Both the position numbers and the translations under genes were made by a program. Positions 1-6,793 of a DNA stretch of 9,137 bases are shown in pieces. The notes below the pieces were generated by a model. The model was given only the letters and a program-made list of their open reading frames with translations, was not told where the DNA came from and ran no database searches. The DNA is taken from NCBI GenBank assembly GCA_002399225.1, contig DHDF01000002.1, forward strand, positions 18,490 to 27,626, given 5' to 3'. Origin of the DNA: a bacterium UBA4883 (lineage in GTDB: Bacteria > Bacillota > Clostridia > Oscillospirales > Acutalibacteraceae). The first letter of the stretch is position 1. Every line of letters starts with the position of its first letter.

Positions 1-604
1 CTGCGACATAAAGAAGACCGGCATCGCTGTGCCGCCGAACCGCCCCGCTGGTTTTCGCCATCTGCATTAAAGCGAGAATTCCCTCCTGCATCCGGGCTCC
101 TCCCGATGCGGTAAATCCGACAACGGGAAGACGGCTTTTTTCCGCAAATTCAAACAGGCGGGTAATTTTTTCTCCAACCGCAGTTCCCATGCTGCCCATC
201 ATAAAGGCGGGTTCCATGGCGAAAAGACAGCACGGGCACCCGCCGATCCGGCAGGTGCCGCACACAACCTCATCCGATCCGGATTCTGTGCGCCGCGCCC
301 GCCGCAGTTTTTCGTCATAGCCGGGAAAGCCCAGCAGGTTTCGCGAAGCGATGTCTGCATCCCGTTCCTGAAAGGTCCCTTCGTCGGCAATGAGGGCGAC
401 TCTCCGGCGCGCGCTGATTTGGAAATGCCAGCCGCATCGCGGGCAGACATCGCTGTTTTCCGCCAGGGCGTCCCGGAACAGCATTTTCCGGCAGGAAGGG
501 CAGGTGACACACATCTCCTCCGGAACGGAAGGGCCGGGAGTCCTGTTCCATTTGATCTCCCCTTCCAGTTCATTTTTAGGGTGCCTGAAAATTCCTCTAA
601 TCAT
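1..604 (-). CDS. accD: Acetyl-CoA carboxylase carboxyltransferase subunit beta (partial, C-terminus outside window)
   Basis: AccD is the zinc-containing beta subunit of the carboxyltransferase that moves CO2 from carboxybiotin on AccB to acetyl-CoA, giving malonyl-CoA. The first 201 residues are visible. A four-cysteine zinc ribbon (C35-x2-C38-x15-C54-x2-C57) is followed by the family signatures FMMGSMG near 134-140, VGEKITR near 143-149 and SGGARMQEG at 167-175. The start is an ATG at 604 that overlaps the accC stop as ATGA; a weak GGAG lies 11 nt upstream, so translation is probably coupled to accC. The reading frame runs off base 1 uninterrupted, so the gene is cut by the window and not broken. 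Odd: five cysteines lie within residues 115-126 (CGTCRIGGCPCC), where the family is usually hydrophobic. A fused AccDA cannot be excluded because the C-terminus is unseen. Confidence 0.95.
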   Translation of the reverse strand, partial: MIRGIFRHPKNELEGEIKWNRTPGPSVPEEMCVTCPSCRKMLFRDALAENSDVCPRCGWHFQISARRRVALIADEGTFQERDADIASRNLLGFPGYDEKLRRARRTESGSDEVVCGTCRIGGCPCCLFAMEPAFMMGSMGTAVGEKITRLFEFAEKSRLPVVGFTASGGARMQEGILALMQMAKTSGAVRRHSDAGLLYVA

Positions 605-1941
605 AGACACCCACGCTCCGCAAGACAGGAAGTCGTGTAGCGCCCGGACTGAAAAGCATCATCCTGCAGCAGCTCCAGCAGGAAGTCTCCGTTATGAGCC
701 ACCCCTTCAATCACCAACTCACACAGCGCGGCCTGCATTTTGCGGACAGCCTCCTCCCTCGTCCGAGCATGAACGATCAGTTTTCCAATCAGGGAATCAT
801 AAAAGGGCGGAATGAAATAATCCGGATAAAGCGCGGTGTCAAAACGCACCGACGGCCCGCCCGGTAAATGCAGCATTGTGACTTTACCGCCCCCCGGCCG
901 AAAGTGTTCTTTTGGATTTTCCGCGTTGATCCGGCATTCGATCGCGTGCCCGCGCACCGGGACGTCTTTTGCAGTGAAATCCAAGGGCAGACCCGCAGCG
1001 ATCCGGATCTGCCATTTCACCAGGTCGACCCCCGTCACCATCTCGGTCACGGGGTGTTCCACCTGAAGACGCGTGTTCATTTCCATAAAATAGAATTTGC
1101 CGTCCCGATCCATCAGAAATTCGACCGTTCCCGCGCCGGTGTAGCCGATCGTGCGCATGGCATGTTCGCAAATCTGAAAAAGTTTTTCCCGCTCCTGACT
1201 TGAAACGCCCGGCGAAGGGCTTTCTTCCATGATTTTCTGGTTTTTTCTCTGCATGGAGCAGTCCCGCTCCCCAAGGCAGACGACATGCCCAAACGAATCA
1301 CACAGGACCTGCACTTCAATATGCTTTACCCCGGTCATATACTTTTCCAGGTACATTCCACCGTCTCCGAAAGCATTGTTTGCCTCTTCAGAAGCCTGAA
1401 AAAACGCCTTGTCAAATTCTCTTTCCGACCGGATCAGGCGGATCCCTCTTCCGCCTCCGCCGGCACGGGCTTTCATCAGAAGCGGGTAGCCGATTTTCTC
1501 CGCCGCCTGCTTGGCCTGACTGAGATTCTCAACCAGCCCGGACCCCGAGATTACGGGCACGGATGCCGCTTTCATAGTGCGCTTAGCTTCGTCCTTATCC
1601 CCCATCCGGGCGAGGACCTCCGGTGAAGGGCCGATAAACGCAATCCCGCATTTTGCGCACAAACGGGCAAATTCCGCATTTTCGGACAAAAATCCATAGC
1701 CTGGATGAATGGCTTGCGCTCCGCTTACAATGGCAGCGGACAAAACGGCACTCATGTTCAGATAGCTGTCTTTTGCGCGCGCCGGTCCAATGCAGTAACA
1801 TTCATCCGCCAGACCGACATGCAGCGCGTCTCTGTCCGCCTCCGAATAAACGGCGACGGTTGAAATCCCCATCTCTCTGCAGGCGCGAATCACCCGCACG
1901 GCAATTTCGCCGCGGTTTGCGATCAGGATTTTTGAGAACAC
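601..1941 (-). CDS. accC: Biotin carboxylase subunit of acetyl-CoA carboxylase
   Basis: AccC carboxylates the biotin on AccB using ATP and bicarbonate, the first half-reaction of malonyl-CoA synthesis. The 446-residue product has the usual family length (about 450). Seen in order, numbered from the GTG start: N-terminal biotin-carboxylase fold starting FSKILIANRGEIA; HPGYGFLSEN near 79-88; ATP-grasp glycine loop KARAGGGGRG near 157-166; RDCSMQRKNQK near 226-236; and the catalytic EMNTRLQVEHPVTE near 287-300, holding the conserved Glu and Arg. The start is chosen as GTG at 1941 because homologues begin just before KILIANRGEIA and an AGGGGG ribosome site lies 9 nt upstream. An in-frame ATG at 1995 would add 18 unconserved residues inside fabZ. 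The gene overlaps the fabZ end by 19 nt and the accD start by 4 nt. Confidence 0.96.
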   Translation of the reverse strand: MFSKILIANRGEIAVRVIRACREMGISTVAVYSEADRDALHVGLADECYCIGPARAKDSYLNMSAVLSAAIVSGAQAIHPGYGFLSENAEFARLCAKCGIAFIGPSPEVLARMGDKDEAKRTMKAASVPVISGSGLVENLSQAKQAAEKIGYPLLMKARAGGGGRGIRLIRSEREFDKAFFQASEEANNAFGDGGMYLEKYMTGVKHIEVQVLCDSFGHVVCLGERDCSMQRKNQKIMEESPSPGVSSQEREKLFQICEHAMRTIGYTGAGTVEFLMDRDGKFYFMEMNTRLQVEHPVTEMVTGVDLVKWQIRIAAGLPLDFTAKDVPVRGHAIECRINAENPKEHFRPGGGKVTMLHLPGGPSVRFDTALYPDYFIPPFYDSLIGKLIVHARTREEAVRKMQAALCELVIEGVAHNGDFLLELLQDDAFQSGRYTTSCLAERGCL

Positions 1942-2369
1942 GCCGATTCGCCCCCTGTCTTCACCAGGGCAAACGAAAATTCCCCGCTGACACAAAGCTT
2001 TCCCCCGACAAAGCCGGAACCTTTTGCGAAAAAGAACGGCCCACGGCTTTTGACAAGCTCACATACCATCTCAAGCCGGTCGCCCGGCACAACAATTTTC
2101 CGAAACCGCGCTTTGTCGATTCCCGCGAACATAGGGGTGACGTCTTTCCCAAGGCCGTCGGCCAGAACGCAGCAGGTCTGGGCCAGCATTTCGCATTGGA
2201 TGACGCCAGGCACGATTGGCATGCCTGGAAAATGTCCCCGCAAAAACCACTCGTCCCCCTTTACCGTATAAACGCCATGCGCTTTTCCGTCCGCCCCCTT
2301 TTCCGCCTCGTCAATCAGAAGCATCGGCGGCCTGTGCGGCATGATTTTCATCAGTTCTTCCCGATTCAT
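1923..2369 (-). CDS. fabZ: 3-hydroxyacyl-ACP dehydratase FabZ
   Basis: FabZ removes water from (3R)-hydroxyacyl-ACP to give trans-2-enoyl-ACP in the cytoplasmic elongation cycle. The 148-residue hot-dog-fold protein shows the family start IMPHRPPMLLIDE (residues 9-21) and the active-site stretch HFPGMPIVPGVIQCEMLAQ, with His46 and Glu60 as the expected catalytic pair. The ATG at 2369 has an excellent GGAGG site 5 nt upstream. The last 19 nt overlap accC. A 65-nt gap with two predicted hairpins separates it from accB, so its translation may depend less on the upstream gene than elsewhere in the operon. It is the only dehydratase in the window. FabZ rather than FabA is favoured by its position between accB and accC and by the sequence; whether it also isomerises decenoyl-ACP, as enterococcal FabN does, cannot be read from the sequence. 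Confidence 0.96.
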   Translation of the reverse strand: MNREELMKIMPHRPPMLLIDEAEKGADGKAHGVYTVKGDEWFLRGHFPGMPIVPGVIQCEMLAQTCCVLADGLGKDVTPMFAGIDKARFRKIVVPGDRLEMVCELVKSRGPFFFAKGSGFVGGKLCVSGEFSFALVKTGGESACSQKS

Positions 2370-2382
2370 AGGTTCCTCCGTT

Positions 2383-2398
2383 CCATTTTTGCAAATGG
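2383..2398 (-). other. Predicted GCAA-tetraloop hairpin just before the fabZ ribosome site
   Basis: In the minus-strand transcript a perfect 6-bp stem CCATTT/AAATGG closes a GCAA loop, which fits the stable GNRA tetraloop class. The hairpin ends 3 nt before the GGAGG of fabZ. No U-tract follows, so it is not an intrinsic terminator. A role in mRNA stability or in keeping the ribosome site open is possible but inferred. Confidence 0.4.
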
Positions 2399-2405
2399 TT
2401 CTTCA

Positions 2406-2432
2406 CGGCAGAGGGTCATCCTCTTTCCGCCG
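2406..2432 (-). other. Predicted bulged hairpin directly after the accB stop codon
   Basis: The sequence can pair as CGGC/GCCG outside and AGAGG/CCTCT inside, with a 4-nt one-sided bulge and a 5-nt loop. It begins 2 nt after the accB TGA. No run of T follows on the transcribed strand, so a Rho-independent terminator is unlikely. It could protect or process the accB end of the mRNA; this is a structural prediction only. Confidence 0.35.
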
Positions 2433-2434
2433 GA

Positions 2435-2863
2435 TCATACATATTTAAAAAGCGTCTGCCCGTATTCGACAACATCGCCATTCTGCACGCAGACTTCCAT
2501 GATTTTTCCATCTTGCTCCGCGTTGACTTCGTTCATCAGTTTCATCGCTTCAATGATGCAGAGGACATCTCCCTTTTTTACACGGCTGCCTTCTTTGACA
2601 AACGGCCCAGAGTCCGGCGAAGATGCAGCATAAAATACGCCGACCATCGGTGATTTGACTTCCCGAAAGCCCGGCTGCGGTGCGGCAGGAACCGCTTTTC
2701 CTGCGGGAGCCGCCGGAACAGCCGGAGCAGGCGGAGCGAAGACTGCGGCGGCTGGCTTTCGTTCCAGTTTGATTTTATCTTCTCCGCTGCTCAGTTCCAG
2801 CAAGCTGAGATCATTCTCTTTTAAGATCTGCGTCAAAGCCTGGATCTGCTTTAGATCGATCAT
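2435..2863 (-). CDS. accB: Biotin carboxyl carrier protein of acetyl-CoA carboxylase
   Basis: AccB carries the biotin that shuttles CO2 between AccC and the AccA/AccD carboxyltransferase. The 142-residue protein has the standard three-part layout. An N-terminal segment (about 1-36) begins MIDLKQIQALTQILKEN. A flexible Ala/Pro-rich linker (about 37-65) follows. The C-terminal biotinyl domain (about 68-142) holds the motif EAMKLMNE, in which Lys108 is the residue biotinylated by a BirA-type ligase. The ATG at 2863 overlaps the fabF stop by 4 nt (ATGA), with GGAGG 10 nt upstream, indicating coupled translation. A 65-nt structured gap follows before fabZ. Confidence 0.97.
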   Translation of the reverse strand: MIDLKQIQALTQILKENDLSLLELSSGEDKIKLERKPAAAVFAPPAPAVPAAPAGKAVPAAPQPGFREVKSPMVGVFYAASSPDSGPFVKEGSRVKKGDVLCIIEAMKLMNEVNAEQDGKIMEVCVQNGDVVEYGQTLFKYV

Positions 2864-4104
2864 GCCGGCTGAGCCTCCATTCCCTTTCGAAAGGCAATGC
2901 AGGCATTATGCCCGCCGAACCCAAGCGATATGGAAAGCGCTGAAGTCGGGTCAGCCTGAACCGACCGGTTGGGAACATAGTTCAGGTCGCAGGCCGGGTC
3001 CGGTTCCTTGTACCCGATCGTCGGCGGGACTGTCCCCGTAAAAAGTGCCAGAACGGAAGCGATCGCCTCTGCTGCGCCCGCCGCACCCAGCATATGCCCC
3101 GTCATGGATTTGGTGGAGCTGATATAGGCGCTTTTTGCCAGCGCCGGGAGTGCTTTTTTAATTGCCAGCGTCTCCGTGCTGTCGTTCAGCGGGGTCCCAG
3201 TGCCGTGCGCATTGATATAGAGCACGTCCTGCCCGTTGATCCCGGCCTCCTGGGCAGCCAGGCGAATCGCCTCCGCTCCGCCCTTTGCCTCCGGGTCGGG
3301 AGCGGTCGGATGATAGGCGTCGCAGGTGTTGCCATAGCCGGTGACCTCCGCGTAAATCTTCGCCCCGCGTGAGACTGCGTGCTCGTATTCTTCCAAAACC
3401 AGGATTCCGGCCCCTTCGCCCATGACGAACCCGTCCCTGCGCCTGTCAAACGGGATAGAACTGTTCAGCGGATCATTCGTTGTGGAAAGAGCCCTGCAGC
3501 TTGTAAACCCAGCCACTCCGATGGGGAGGATGGGGGCTTCCGCCCCTCCCGCAAGAATCGCATCCGCATATCCGTGCTGAATCGCGCGGAAAGCCTCCCC
3601 CACCGTTTGGGAAGAGGTTGCGCACGCCGTGACAACCGGCAGGCAGGGACCTTCCGCGTCGCAGCGGATGGCGATGCTGCCGGCCGCCATATTGATAATC
3701 ATCTTTGGGACAAAGTACGGTGAAACGCGCGACGGCCCCCGGGTCATCAGTTTTTCCGTTTCTTCTTCAATGGTGTGCATGCCTCCGATACCGGAGCCGA
3801 CATAAACGCCAAAGCGCTGCGGATCGATTTTTCCGGCAAGGCCGCTGTCATTCATCGCCTGATCCGCTGCAGCCAGCGCATACTGGGTAAACAAATCCGT
3901 CTTCCGCACCTCGCTTTTTTTCATACAGCAGGTGGGATCAAAACTTTTTACCTCGGCAGCAATTTTTACCTTATAGTTGGTCGTATCAAATTTTGTAATA
4001 AACCCGATGCCGCATTTTCCGGCCGTCAAACTGTTCCAAAACTCTTTGACGCTGTTCCCGACCGGGGAAATGATGCCAAGGCCCGTTACCGCTACTCTTC
4101 TCAC
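2860..4104 (-). CDS. fabF: Beta-ketoacyl-ACP synthase II (FabF)
   Basis: FabF performs the elongating Claisen condensation of acyl groups with malonyl-ACP. The 414-residue thiolase-fold protein matches the usual FabF length. The Cys-His-His triad is visible: Cys161 in VTACATSS, His300 in NAHGTGTPLND, and His337 in TKSMTGHMLGAAG together with Lys332. The C-terminal glycine-rich loop SLGFGGHNAC (393-402) is also present. The start is GTG at 4104, giving MRRVAVTGLG, with a strong GGGAGG site 7 nt upstream. It is the only condensing enzyme in the window; no FabH (KAS III) is present. The gene overlaps accB by 4 nt and is separated from fabG by 93 nt. FabF rather than FabB is favoured by the fabG-fabF-accB order. 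Confidence 0.97.
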   Translation of the reverse strand: MRRVAVTGLGIISPVGNSVKEFWNSLTAGKCGIGFITKFDTTNYKVKIAAEVKSFDPTCCMKKSEVRKTDLFTQYALAAADQAMNDSGLAGKIDPQRFGVYVGSGIGGMHTIEEETEKLMTRGPSRVSPYFVPKMIINMAAGSIAIRCDAEGPCLPVVTACATSSQTVGEAFRAIQHGYADAILAGGAEAPILPIGVAGFTSCRALSTTNDPLNSSIPFDRRRDGFVMGEGAGILVLEEYEHAVSRGAKIYAEVTGYGNTCDAYHPTAPDPEAKGGAEAIRLAAQEAGINGQDVLYINAHGTGTPLNDSTETLAIKKALPALAKSAYISSTKSMTGHMLGAAGAAEAIASVLALFTGTVPPTIGYKEPDPACDLNYVPNRSVQADPTSALSISLGFGGHNACIAFRKGMEAQPA

Positions 4105-4111
4105 AATTCAG

Positions 4112-4117
4112 CCTCCC
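4112..4117 (-). promoter_or_regulatory. Strong ribosome binding site supporting the fabF GTG start
   Basis: GGGAGG lies 7 nt before the GTG at 4104. It fixes the non-ATG start and gives fabF independent translation initiation after the 93-nt gap that follows fabG. Confidence 0.75.
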
Positions 4118-4197
4118 TGTTCTCTCAAGGGTCCCGTCCGGTCCCCTTTGATCGTGGCGGCCGCCTGTCCCGGCGGGTCACCAGAAAGTTTTCAAAG

Positions 4198-4941
4198 TTA
4201 CATGCAAAGGCCGCCGTCCACCCGAATCACCTCTCCGGTAATATAGCCGGAAAGATCCGAAGCCAAAAACAGAGCGAGATTGGCAACATCGCTTGCCTGG
4301 CCGATCCGCTTCAGCGGAATTGCCTCCACAATTTTTTCTTTTGCCGCCTGATTCATCCCGCGGGTCATTGCGGTGTCGATCAGCCCCGGCGCAATCGCAT
4401 TGCAGGTCACATTGCGGCCCGCAAGTTCTCGTGCGACCGATTTTGTCAGCCCGATCAGTCCCGCTTTTGCAGAAGAATAATTTGCCTGACCCGCACTGCC
4501 GATCAGCCCGGAAGCCGAAGAAATATTGATGATCCTGCCCGCGCGTTTTCTCGCAAAAATCATATAGGTCTGCCGGATCATATGGAATGCGCCTTTCAGG
4601 TTCACATCCAAAACGCGGTTGAAATCTTCTTCCTTCATCTGCGGCACCAGAAGATCTTTTGCGATTCCGGCATTGTTGACAAGGATATCGATTCCCTGAA
4701 AATCGGTCCGAATCTGCCTGACTGTTTCCTTAACTTCATCCGGATTGGAAACATCGCACTTATAGGAAACAGCTTTCCGGCCCAAACTGTGGATTTCCGC
4801 GCAGACTTTTTCCGCCGCATCCCGGTTTCCGGAATAAAGAACGGCGACGTCGGCGCCCTCGCCCGCAAATCGGATCGCAATTTCTCTGCCGATGCCGCGG
4901 GAAGCCCCCGTAATGATTGCCGTTTTATCTTGAAGCGTCAA
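4198..4941 (-). CDS. fabG: 3-oxoacyl-ACP reductase FabG (TTG start)
   Basis: FabG reduces 3-ketoacyl-ACP to (3R)-hydroxyacyl-ACP with NADPH. The 247-residue product is a classical short-chain dehydrogenase: cofactor loop TGASRGIG (11-18), NNAG (89-92), and the catalytic tetrad Asn114, Ser142, Tyr155 and Lys159 in YSSAK. The C-terminal SGYITGEVIRVDGG is typical of FabG. The start is assigned to TTG at 4941, giving MTLQDKTAIITG. AGGGGG ends 7 nt upstream, and the start overlaps the fabD stop as TTGA, in the same way as the ATGA overlaps at fabF-accB and accC-accD. A frame extension upstream to 5043 lies inside fabD and adds residues unlike any FabG. The gene ends in TAA and is followed by a 93-nt GC-rich gap. 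Confidence 0.95.
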   Translation of the reverse strand: MTLQDKTAIITGASRGIGREIAIRFAGEGADVAVLYSGNRDAAEKVCAEIHSLGRKAVSYKCDVSNPDEVKETVRQIRTDFQGIDILVNNAGIAKDLLVPQMKEEDFNRVLDVNLKGAFHMIRQTYMIFARKRAGRIINISSASGLIGSAGQANYSSAKAGLIGLTKSVARELAGRNVTCNAIAPGLIDTAMTRGMNQAAKEKIVEAIPLKRIGQASDVANLALFLASDLSGYITGEVIRVDGGLCM

Positions 4942-5858
4942 TGGTTTTCCCCCTTTACAAGCCGGACTGCCTGCGCAAGACTTTCCGGATTTTCCACGCC
5001 TGCAGTGTGCACCGCAGGGGATATCCTGCGGATCAGGCCGCACAGCGTAGTGCCCGGGCCGGCTTCAAGGAAGGTGTCAAAGCCCGCCTCGATCATATGC
5101 TCAATCGTTTCCTGCCAGAGCAGCGGGCTTTGAACCTGCCGGGCAATCAGATCCGCCGCATCGTCCCCGTAAGGCTCTGCCGTCACGTTGGAGTAAAGCG
5201 GGATGGCGGGCTGCCGAAAAGAATATCCTTTCAGCTCCTCTGCAAGCCCATCCGACGCCTTCGACATGGCCGGGGAATGGAAAGCCCCCGAAACGGCAAG
5301 GCGCACGGCTCTTCCACCCGCGGCGGCAGCCGGCCTGCGGAGTGCGGAAATTGCCTGTGCATCTCCTGCCGCCACCAGCTGCCCAGGGCAGTTGTAATTC
5401 ACCGGCCAAACTCCGGCTTCCCTGCAAAGCTGTTCCGCCTGTTTTGTACTCAGGCCTAAGATTGCCGCCATGGCCCCGTCATTATTATTGGAGCACTGCT
5501 CCATCAGCTCGGCACGCTTGCAGACCAGCCGGAATGCATCCTGCTCTGAGAGAATTCCCGCATAGGCAAGCCCGGGGATTTCTCCCAGAGAAAATCCTGC
5601 CGCGCCGTCCGCTTCAACGCCGGCTTCCCGCAATGCCGCCGCACAGGCCAAATCGACCGTAAAAACGCAGGGCTGCGTATTATTTGTTTCAGAAAGTTCT
5701 TTTTTAGTTCCTTCAAAGCACTGCCTGGAAGTGCCAGGCCGAATGTGATCCGCCATCTCAAAGACAGTCCGGGCCGCCGGAGAAGCCTCGCATAGCATCT
5801 TTCCCATTCCGGGGTACTGAGCACCCTGCCCGGCAAAAACAAAAGCTATCTGACCCAT
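4938..5858 (-). CDS. fabD: Malonyl-CoA:ACP transacylase FabD
   Basis: FabD transfers malonyl from CoA to the ACP phosphopantetheine, supplying extender units to FabF. The 306-residue protein has the normal length and order of motifs: FAGQGAQYPGMG (8-19, oxyanion Gln11), the nucleophile elbow GFSLGE with Ser90, Arg115 in KRAELM for malonyl carboxylate binding, and SGAFHSPAM with catalytic His194. The elbow reads GFSLG where the textbook form is GHSLG; the catalytic Ser and His are both present, so activity is expected. The ATG at 5858 has GGAGG 6 nt upstream, inside the fabK end, and the genes overlap by 13 nt. The stop overlaps the fabG TTG start by 4 nt. Confidence 0.96.
   Translation of the reverse strand: MGQIAFVFAGQGAQYPGMGKMLCEASPAARTVFEMADHIRPGTSRQCFEGTKKELSETNNTQPCVFTVDLACAAALREAGVEADGAAGFSLGEIPGLAYAGILSEQDAFRLVCKRAELMEQCSNNNDGAMAAILGLSTKQAEQLCREAGVWPVNYNCPGQLVAAGDAQAISALRRPAAAAGGRAVRLAVSGAFHSPAMSKASDGLAEELKGYSFRQPAIPLYSNVTAEPYGDDAADLIARQVQSPLLWQETIEHMIEAGFDTFLEAGPGTTLCGLIRRISPAVHTAGVENPESLAQAVRLVKGENH
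4949..4954 (-). promoter_or_regulatory. Ribosome binding site deciding the fabG TTG start
   Basis: AGGGGG on the minus strand ends 7 nt before the TTG at 4941. No in-frame ATG is suitably placed for a FabG-length protein, so this site together with the 4-nt overlap supports the TTG start. Confidence 0.65.
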
Positions 5859-6793
5859 TTTGTACCTCCGCGCAGAATTTCTTCCGCCTCCGTAAACATC
5901 TCCGTGACGATCTCCGCAGCCGGCTGCTCTTGTTTGACCAAAGCCGCCGACTGCCCCGCCATAAAGCAGCCTTTTTTCTCATCGCCCTCCCGCGCCGCAA
6001 GACGCAGGGCACCGACGCCCATCCGCTCCAATTCTTTCAAATCCGCATTGGGGTCGTATTCTTTGGCAAGGAATTCCCGCGAAAACGGATTTTTCAAACA
6101 CCGAACCGGATGTCCAAGCCGCTTTCCCGTTACGATAGTGCCGGTATCTCTGGCCTTGAGAATTCGGTTTTTATAACTCTGATGGACGGTACACTCCCGG
6201 GCCACCAAAAAACGGGTTCCAACTTGCACGCCGACCGCGCCGAGCATCATCGCGGCCGCGATGCCTCGCCCGTCCGCGATGCCTCCCGCCGCGATGACGG
6301 GAATTTTGACGCTGTCGCAAACCTGAGGGACCAGCACCATGGTAGTCAGGTCCCCGACATGCCCACCGGATTCCCCGCCTTCCGCAATGACTGCGGCGGC
6401 TCCCGCCCGTTCCACATGCCGCGCGACGGCGGTAGAAGCGACGACCGGAACCACGTGGATTCCGGCCATGCGCCACTGTTCCATATAGTGTGCAGGGTCC
6501 CCCGCTCCGGTTGTCACCACGGGAACTTTTTCTTCCGCGACAACACGGGCAACCTTTTCCACAAATGGGCTTTTGAGCATGATGTTGACCCCGAACGGAT
6601 GGTCAGTCTTTTCTCTGGTCTTTCTGATTTCTGTCTTCAGCCAATCGCCGTCCGCGTTCATGGCAGAAATGATCCCAAGACCGCCGGCATTTGAAACCGC
6701 CGCGGCCAGAGAAGCGTCTGCGATCCAAGCCATTCCTCCCTGAAAAATCGGATACTGAATCCCCAACAGTTCACAAAGCGGTGTATGTATCAT
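5846..6793 (-). CDS. fabK: FMN-dependent enoyl-ACP reductase II FabK
   Basis: FabK reduces trans-2-enoyl-ACP in the last step of elongation, using FMN and NAD(P)H. It is unrelated to FabI, and FabK enzymes are known to be insensitive to triclosan. From the Met at 6793 the product is 315 residues. It shows the TIM-barrel nitronate-monooxygenase/FabK features YPIFQGGMAWIAD (14-26), NAGGLG, FGVNIML, VVTTGAG, the EGGESGGHVG stretch with catalytic His145, and AAGGIADG for FMN phosphate binding. The start is uncertain. The Met at 6793 fits homologue length, but the nearest good Shine-Dalgarno, GGGAGGG, ends about 15 nt upstream, which is long. An ATG at 6835 would add 14 residues but lacks a ribosome site. 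FabK rather than a nitronate monooxygenase is supported by the flanking fab genes. Confidence 0.94.
   Translation of the reverse strand: MIHTPLCELLGIQYPIFQGGMAWIADASLAAAVSNAGGLGIISAMNADGDWLKTEIRKTREKTDHPFGVNIMLKSPFVEKVARVVAEEKVPVVTTGAGDPAHYMEQWRMAGIHVVPVVASTAVARHVERAGAAAVIAEGGESGGHVGDLTTMVLVPQVCDSVKIPVIAAGGIADGRGIAAAMMLGAVGVQVGTRFLVARECTVHQSYKNRILKARDTGTIVTGKRLGHPVRCLKNPFSREFLAKEYDPNADLKELERMGVGALRLAAREGDEKKGCFMAGQSAALVKQEQPAAEIVTEMFTEAEEILRGGTKWVR

Noticed and set aside
1..604. Broken or frameshifted gene at the window start, suggested by short overlapping open frames
   Set aside because: Translating the third minus-strand frame gives a continuous AccD from 604 to base 1 with zinc ribbon and catalytic motifs. 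It is truncated only by the window edge.
1459..1488. Altered ATP-grasp loop KARAGGGGRG in AccC, compared with KASGGGGGRG of E. coli
   Set aside because: Ala variants at this position are common in biotin carboxylases, and all the glycines needed for the loop are kept.
1653..2633. Plus-strand open frame (326 codons) across accC, fabZ and accB
   Set aside because: It runs antisense to three confident genes, with no domain signature and no supporting start signal.
2883..2894. 12-bp perfect palindrome CCTTTCGAAAGG at the end of fabF
   Set aside because: It is fully inside coding sequence, has no loop for a hairpin, and is explained by the codons for AFRKG. A chance palindrome is the simpler reading.
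3775..5133. Long plus-strand open frame (452 codons) across fabF, fabG and fabD
   Set aside because: It is antisense to three clearly identified genes, has no recognisable domain or good ribosome site, and reads as low-complexity Arg/Ser-rich sequence typical of a GC-rich shadow frame.
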